Origin: Eretmocerus hayati
Lineage: Eukaryota > Arthropoda > Insecta > Hymenoptera > Aphelinidae
Direction: 5' to 3'
Assembly (NCBI GenBank): GCA_029851415.1
Contig: CM056742.1
Location: forward strand, 15,107,736-15,171,735
Length of the DNA: 64,000 nt
The translations under genes and the position numbers were made by a program. Shown piece after piece: positions 58,984 to 64,000 of the stretch (the first letter of the stretch is position 1; every line of letters starts with the position of its first letter). Below the pieces are notes generated by a model, which saw nothing but the letters and a program-made list of their open reading frames with translations, was not told the DNA's origin and made no database searches.

Positions 58984-59224
58984 ACACAACAGAGCACAGC
59001 TGGAGTGAGGAGAAAGGTCCCCCGCAGCATACAGCCACTGAACGTGGATACAGAGAGAGGCTAGAGAGGAGAAAGGTCTCCGCAGCATATACATACAGGT
59101 CCCAAATCAACGCTTAAGGTGAGTTCTACAAGCAGCTTGGTCCCCATGAATATACATCAAAACATCGAATCAAGGCGAGAGCGGAAAGAGAGCCAGCCAT
59201 AAAGTTGGTCGTAATTTAGCATTT

Positions 59225-60502
59225 ATGACTACTGTGGAAATACCTCCAGGTGATCATCCAGACTTCACAGATTTGACGATTCAAATATTTACTAAACAAG
59301 AATTGATCGAATTATTGGCAAAATTCCCGGTAAAACTCCATCTCAATTTGGTCTCATTAGAAACTCTGAGGTCAATAGCAAGAAAAATACGTAGCGTACA
59401 GTTCTCAGCAAAAACTAAAGAAGTCAATATTTCTAAAGAAGGATTACGGGTTGTAGTACCAGAAGAAACAGAATCGAGTGGACAAAGTGAACAAGCTTTA
59501 ACACCACTGGCTAAGGCAGCCCAACAAAACAGCATATCTGCACAGACTCAAACGGTACAAGAACAAGTTTCCAGCCCAAATACAGATATGATGGAATCAA
59601 TGGAATTCCATAAAAACAAGCAATCTTGGGATGACTACATTGAACGCATGGAACTCTATTTTACGGCAAATGATATTACATCAGATGATAAACAGGTAGC
59701 AACCTTGTTATCGAAATGCGGATCAGAAACATACAGCTGATCAAAGATTTAGCAGCACCGAACCTCCCAAAAACCAAGAAATTTGAGGAGATAAAACTTT
59801 TAATGTCAGCTCATTTATGCCCGAAAAAAAGCAAACGCATGAAACGGAGCAAATTTCGTCAAGCTCACCAAAATGCAGGCGAATCTATAGCAGAGTATAT
59901 CGCACGGCTGAAAGAATTGGCCATAAACTGCGATTTTACGGACTTGAACGACGCGCTGTGTGACCAAATGGTCACAGGTCTCACGGATCGAGGTACCAGA
60001 GTCGCACTATTCAGCGATAAATATCTCACTTACTCAAAAGCAGTAGAAATTGCTACCACTCGTGAAGCAGCAGCGAGAGATGCAGCAACCACTGAACGAC
60101 ATCGAAGCAACACTTCAATTCAACACGTCGCAGCAATTCAATTCAACACATCGATACAACAAGCCAACGAGTAAAGTTACTCAGACAGGTAAAAGCGAAT
60201 TTAATAATAGATCGCGCACAAAATTTTGTTATTGTTGCGGAATAGGCAATAGCCACTACACAAAAGACTGTCGTTACAGAGACAGAAAATACACTTTTTG
60301 CCATAATCAAGGGCATCTCGAAAAAGCATGTATCAAAAAACATGGAAAGAACAACATTTTTGGTACGTTCAGTAAAAATCGTTTTGAGAATAGAGACAAT
60401 CGGGATGAACGTGATAAGCAAGTAAAAGTTCTACAAACTGAATCGGATGATGAAGATACTGTTTCAAACACAGATTTTTTCCAAATATCAGAATGTTCTT
60501 GA
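59225..60502 (+). pseudogene. gag of element B, frameshifted
   Basis: Gag starts at an ATG (MTTVEIPPGDHP), and the first frame ends at 59,740. The capsid region then continues in a second frame (59,716-60,174, with FRQAHQNAGESIAEYIARLK), and the nucleocapsid in a third (60,050-60,502). The first zinc knuckle CYCCGIGNSHYTKDC has five instead of four residues before His. The second has Tyr (codon 60,290-60,292) where the first Cys belongs. The frame closes at a TGA (60,500-60,502) and protease sequence follows in the same frame, so the stop may be a mutated sense codon or a gag terminator. Confidence 0.9.
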
Positions 60503-62439
60503 CAAAACATCAAAGCAGAACCATTATATTTTGACTTAACAATAGATAATATTCAAGTCAAAATGGAATTAGATACGGGTACATATGTTTCAGTTATATC
60601 CGAAACCGATATGAATAGAATCTTTGCAAAATTACCACTGAGAGAATGTGATCTTAAACTCAAAGTTACGGTGGAACACCGCTTCATCCTATTGGAAAAC
60701 TAGAATCATTAAAAGTAGTATTGAATGGAATGAGTAAAATTTTGGACATCTACGTTATTAAAGGCAAAGGACCAATTTTGTTGGGTAGACAATGGCTAAC
60801 AGCTTTAGGACTTTGGCCGTTAAAATTATGGAAAAATACAAATTCCTCGAATATTCTACAAATACAGAGTGAGGACATCAGAAAGCAAATACTTGAAAAA
60901 TTTCCAATCCTTTTTTCGAACACGCAAGGGTGTTACAAAGGTAGGAAGATACATTTGGTCTTTGAAAAAGACGCAAAACCGATACAAATGAAGCCATATC
61001 ACGCGCCATTCGCTTTAACACAGAAAATCTCCAAAGAGTTAGACAGACTTGTGAAACTAAGCAATCTAGAACCGGTTTCCTGTAGTAAATGGGCAACACC
61101 CATTATCCCAATTCTGAAAAAGAATGGTGAGGTACGCATCTGTGGAAATTTCAAAATGACGGTTAATCCACAATTAATAATCAAAAGACATCCCATTCCT
61201 CTGAAAGAGAAAATTTTTCATACGCTACGAATAGGGAATAGATGGTCTCAGATCGACCTGACACACGCATTTATGCAATTTCAACTCGATGACGAATCGA
61301 AAGACGCCCTGACGATTATTTCACACGAAGGGTTACACAGATACACACGCTTAGGAGAAGGTATAGCCTCAAATCCCGCGGAAGTACAGGATATTTTAGA
61401 AGACGTCCTGAAAGGTATAGATCATACAGAGATCTATATAGATAATATATATTGCACAGGAAAAACAGATTCTGAGCATTTACATATACTGACACAAATT
61501 TTTGAACGATTGCAAGACGCAGGCTTACGCGTAAACCTCGGAAAATGTGATTTTTTCAAAGATGAAATTGAAATTCTAGGCTTTGTTATAGACAAAGAAG
61601 GGCTAAAGCCAAGTCAATCTAAGGTAGACGCAATTACGAAAGCGCCAACACCAAAAAATTCAAAGGAACTAGAAGCTTTTTTAGGTCATGTAAACTTTTA
61701 TGAAAGATTCTTAACAGATAGAGCGGAACACATTTATCCTCTCTATAATCAAATCAAACACAAAAATTGGACTTGGACAAACGAATGTCAGAATGCATTT
61801 GATTGGATCAAGAGAGAAATTTCTTCAAATAAAGTTTTAGCAACCTACGATCCAAACGTAAAACTCGTCATGCCATGTGATGCTAGTGACGTCGGTGTTT
61901 CAGCAATTTTGTCGCACAGGTACGAAGACGGTTCTGAGAAACCTATAGCATTCGCATCCAAGATAATTCCAAAATCCGAGAAACATAGAGCAATAATCGA
62001 TAAGGAAGCAGGAGCAATCATTTTCGGTTTCAGAAAATTTCATCAATACGTTTACGGGAATCACATTATTCTGAAAACTGACAATGAAGCTTTGAAATAT
62101 ATTTTTGGCAATAAAGATATGTCGAAAATGCTAAACAGCAGGCTATTACGCTGGGCATATTTTTTATCAGGCTACAGATATACCATCGAAGTAGTAAAAT
62201 CAAAAGCTAACGGAAACTGCGATGCGCTTTCTAGGTTACCGATCGCAGACACAACGCTGGTATTCGAAACAGAATACACAAACATCAATTCTATACAGAA
62301 TGAATGCGCAATTATTGATTTCCCAAAAGTTGTAAAAGCAACTTCACACGACAAGATATTGAGAAAGGTCATATCATACATACAGACGTCATGGCCTAAA
62401 ATAGAAACATTAAATGACAGAGAAAAGCATTCATCATAG
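60503..62439 (+). pseudogene. Protease, RT and RNase H of element B, inactivated
   Basis: The protease DTG (60,572-60,580) is in the gag frame after the stop; the frame breaks near 60,670 and the long pol frame runs to 62,439. RT shows KPYHAPF, then ICGNFKMTVNP, where family members usually have CGDY or similar, and motif A WSQIDLTHAF. The catalytic box reads YIDN, with the second Asp replaced by Asn (codon 61,444-61,446), which should abolish polymerase activity. RNase H retains Asp in PCDASD, Glu in DKEA and Asp in KTDNEA. The frame ends prematurely by a shift near 62,430. Confidence 0.92.
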
Positions 62440-63431
62440 AAGATACGAAGTGAGCTTTGAACAAGGATGTTTGTCTTGGGGTTACAGAATAATAATTCCA
62501 GAAACTTTACAGAGAAACATACTCGATGAACTTCATTCTTCACATCTTGGTATACTAAAGATGAAGCAAATAGCACGCAATTATTTCTGGTGGCCACATA
62601 TTGATAAAGATATTGAACGAATTGCGAATTCGTGTAGAATCTGCCTATTAACACGAGCAGAACCACGAAAAGTACCACTTACACCGTGGCAATGGCCTAG
62701 TCAACCTTGGTCACGTATTCACATTGACTTTATGGGTCCATTTCACAATTTTATGTTTTTGATCATCGTGGACGCACATTCCAAATGGCCAGGAGTGATT
62801 CACATGAAAAAGGACACAACTTCGTACAATCTGATACGAAAGCTAGACGAAATTTTTTCGCGTTATGGTCTCCCTCACCACATAGTGAGCGATAACGGTC
62901 CACAACTAACGAGCCACGAATTCGGAAAATATTTGAAGCAATACAAGATAAAACATACATTTTCAGCACCTTATCATCCTGCTACTAACGGAGCAGCAGG
63001 AAATTTTGTCAAAACGGTCAAACACAAAGTAGACAAAATAATTAAAGAAGGTCATTCACTAGAATTTTCGATAAATAGATTTTTGAGTGATTATAGGAAC
63101 ACGGAACATTCGACAACAAACAGAACACCAGCAAATCTATTTCTCAAAAGAGATTTGCGCACAAGATTTGATTTATTGATTCCTAATTCAATTAGCGATG
63201 TTGAAAAACACCAATTTGATCAAGCACGACACAAGCAGGGTAACAGACAAATACAATTTGCAGAGAATGAGATTGTTTTTGTGAACGATTATAGAACGCA
63301 CTCTGAGAATGAGACGCAAGCGAAGATTGTGAGACAACTATCTCCTGTAATGTATGAAATAAAATTCAATGACGGGTATATTACAAAACGACACGCAAAT
63401 CAAATTGTCAGAACTCAACTAGAACCTACTT

Positions 63432-63445
63432 TAAGAGGAGGGGAG
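63432..63445 (+). promoter_or_regulatory. Upstream duplicate of polypurine tract
   Basis: TAAGAGGAGGGGAGTTG here repeats the tract used next to the 3' LTR, about 160 bp upstream of it. It may act or have acted as a second plus-strand primer. Confidence 0.65.
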
Positions 63446-63592
63446 TTGATATGTGATGATAATTTTGAAAATTCATATGTACACCCAAATGTTTCGAAAA
63501 AATGTAAGAACAAATTGTACCCTGAAATGATCGAAATGTACCGAGACGTTCGTCTCGAATTGCTAACAAAGCAGCGACCCGATCTCAAAATT

Positions 63593-63605
63593 AAGAGGAG
63601 GGGAG
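63593..63605 (+). promoter_or_regulatory. Polypurine tract of element B
   Basis: AAGAGGAGGGGAG sits one base before the TG of the 3' LTR. Confidence 0.85.
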
Positions 63606-63606
63606 T

Positions 63607-63956
63607 TGTAGTGTATTGCGAATAGTTACACGTCAGAGTAAAGATGACACGCAGTGAAAGGAATGCAAGAAAGATCTTCACAGTATATTAATAGCAAATA
63701 CGCATCGAACCATATATGGTAGTTTGAAGTCTGGTGAAAGGAGCTTGTAACAAGCACGGACTGGTACAGACAGGTACAGCCAAGTACGAGCTGGTACAGC
63801 ACAGAGTATAAAAAATGCACCCACTGTATAGCCAGTCAGACGGCACACGACCGGCAAGCCATACATACGGCTCCGCGTCCCTTGTATATCAATACTTAAT
63901 AAAGTAGTTAGACGCCGATCTCATCAAGTGCTTCACACCTTCTCCATAATACCACA
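63607..63956 (+). repeat. 3' LTR of element B
   Basis: 350 bp, about ten substitutions from the 5' LTR, of which three are G to A and three C to T in this copy. It has AATAAA at 63,898-63,903 where the 5' LTR has GATAAA. Confidence 0.93.
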
Positions 63957-64000
63957 AATGTAACTATATGCCAGAGTATCAAAAATCTGACCGTTTTTAC

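Larger units (their letters stand above)
62414..63625 (+). pseudogene. Integrase of element B, catalytic Glu lost
   Basis: This region continues pol in a shifted frame. The zinc domain is present (HSSHLGILK to CRICL), as are the first two catalytic acids (HIDFMGP and VSDNGPQL). The third motif reads NGAAGNFVKT with Gly (codon 62,999-63,001) at the position of the catalytic Glu, which element A retains as NGQAERYVQT. The frame runs on through the polypurine tract and ends 19 bases inside the 3' LTR, so its natural C-terminus may overlap the LTR. Confidence 0.92.
58473..63956 (+). mobile_element. Ty3/Gypsy LTR retrotransposon, element B, degenerate
   Basis: Total length is 5,484 bp, with LTRs of 351 and 350 bp that differ by about ten substitutions and one 1-bp indel (about 97 percent identical). 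The 5-bp target duplication AATGT lies at 58,468-58,472 and 63,957-63,961. It has gag, protease, RT, RNase H and integrase but no env. Coding is broken by four frameshifts (near 59,735, 60,100-60,170, 60,670 and 62,430), a stop at 60,500-60,502 and catalytic substitutions. Confidence 0.95.

Overview
The window looks like repeat-rich, AT-biased DNA from an arthropod nuclear genome, most likely an insect. Evidence: GT-AG introns, arthropod-style Ty3/Gypsy and Jockey-like retroelements, tRNA-derived SINE-like sequences, many inverted-repeat DNA elements, and two exons of what looks like an insect neuropeptide precursor. Nothing looks prokaryotic: no operons, ribosome binding sites or CRISPR. The order or species cannot be fixed from sequence alone.

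Layout. 1-3.4 kb: two tandem satellites, the second rich in a 14-bp palindrome. 4.2-6.8 kb: small hairpins, a GC-rich retroposon with a 16-bp target duplication, and copies of dispersed repeats. 8.7-10.5 kb: a coding-like but broken stretch of unknown identity. 15.3-19.0 kb: a 3.7-kb fold-back element with about 1.35-kb arms, whose left arm carries a near-perfect 973-bp palindrome that is absent from the right arm. 20.0-20.8 kb: a degenerate 10-bp minisatellite. 21-24.2 kb: two SINE-like elements and the 3' part of a Jockey-type non-LTR retrotransposon. 25.3-26.1 kb: a mirror-symmetric element made of clustered short motifs. 28.5-30.7 kb: a 100-bp tandem repeat, a fold-back and a GC-rich palindromic island.

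The main host gene appears to begin at 32,226. A 49-codon exon encodes a signal peptide and ends at a GTGAGT donor. A phase-compatible 57-codon exon lies at 52,725-52,895, and it also ends at a GTGAGT donor. Together they resemble the N-terminal half of an allatostatin C/CC-type preprohormone; the mature peptide exon is not in view. The ~20-kb intron between them holds at least five fold-back elements, a TA-flanked MITE, several copies of one TIR family, and a possible minus-strand exon.

The last 11 kb holds two Ty3/Gypsy elements sharing a primer-binding-site core but differing in age. Element A (53,182-58,022) has identical 266-bp LTRs, a 5-bp target duplication and one uninterrupted gag-pol frame, so it is a very recent insertion, into an older small MITE. 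Element B (58,473-63,956) has diverged LTRs, four frameshifts, an in-frame stop and substitutions at catalytic residues, so it is dead.
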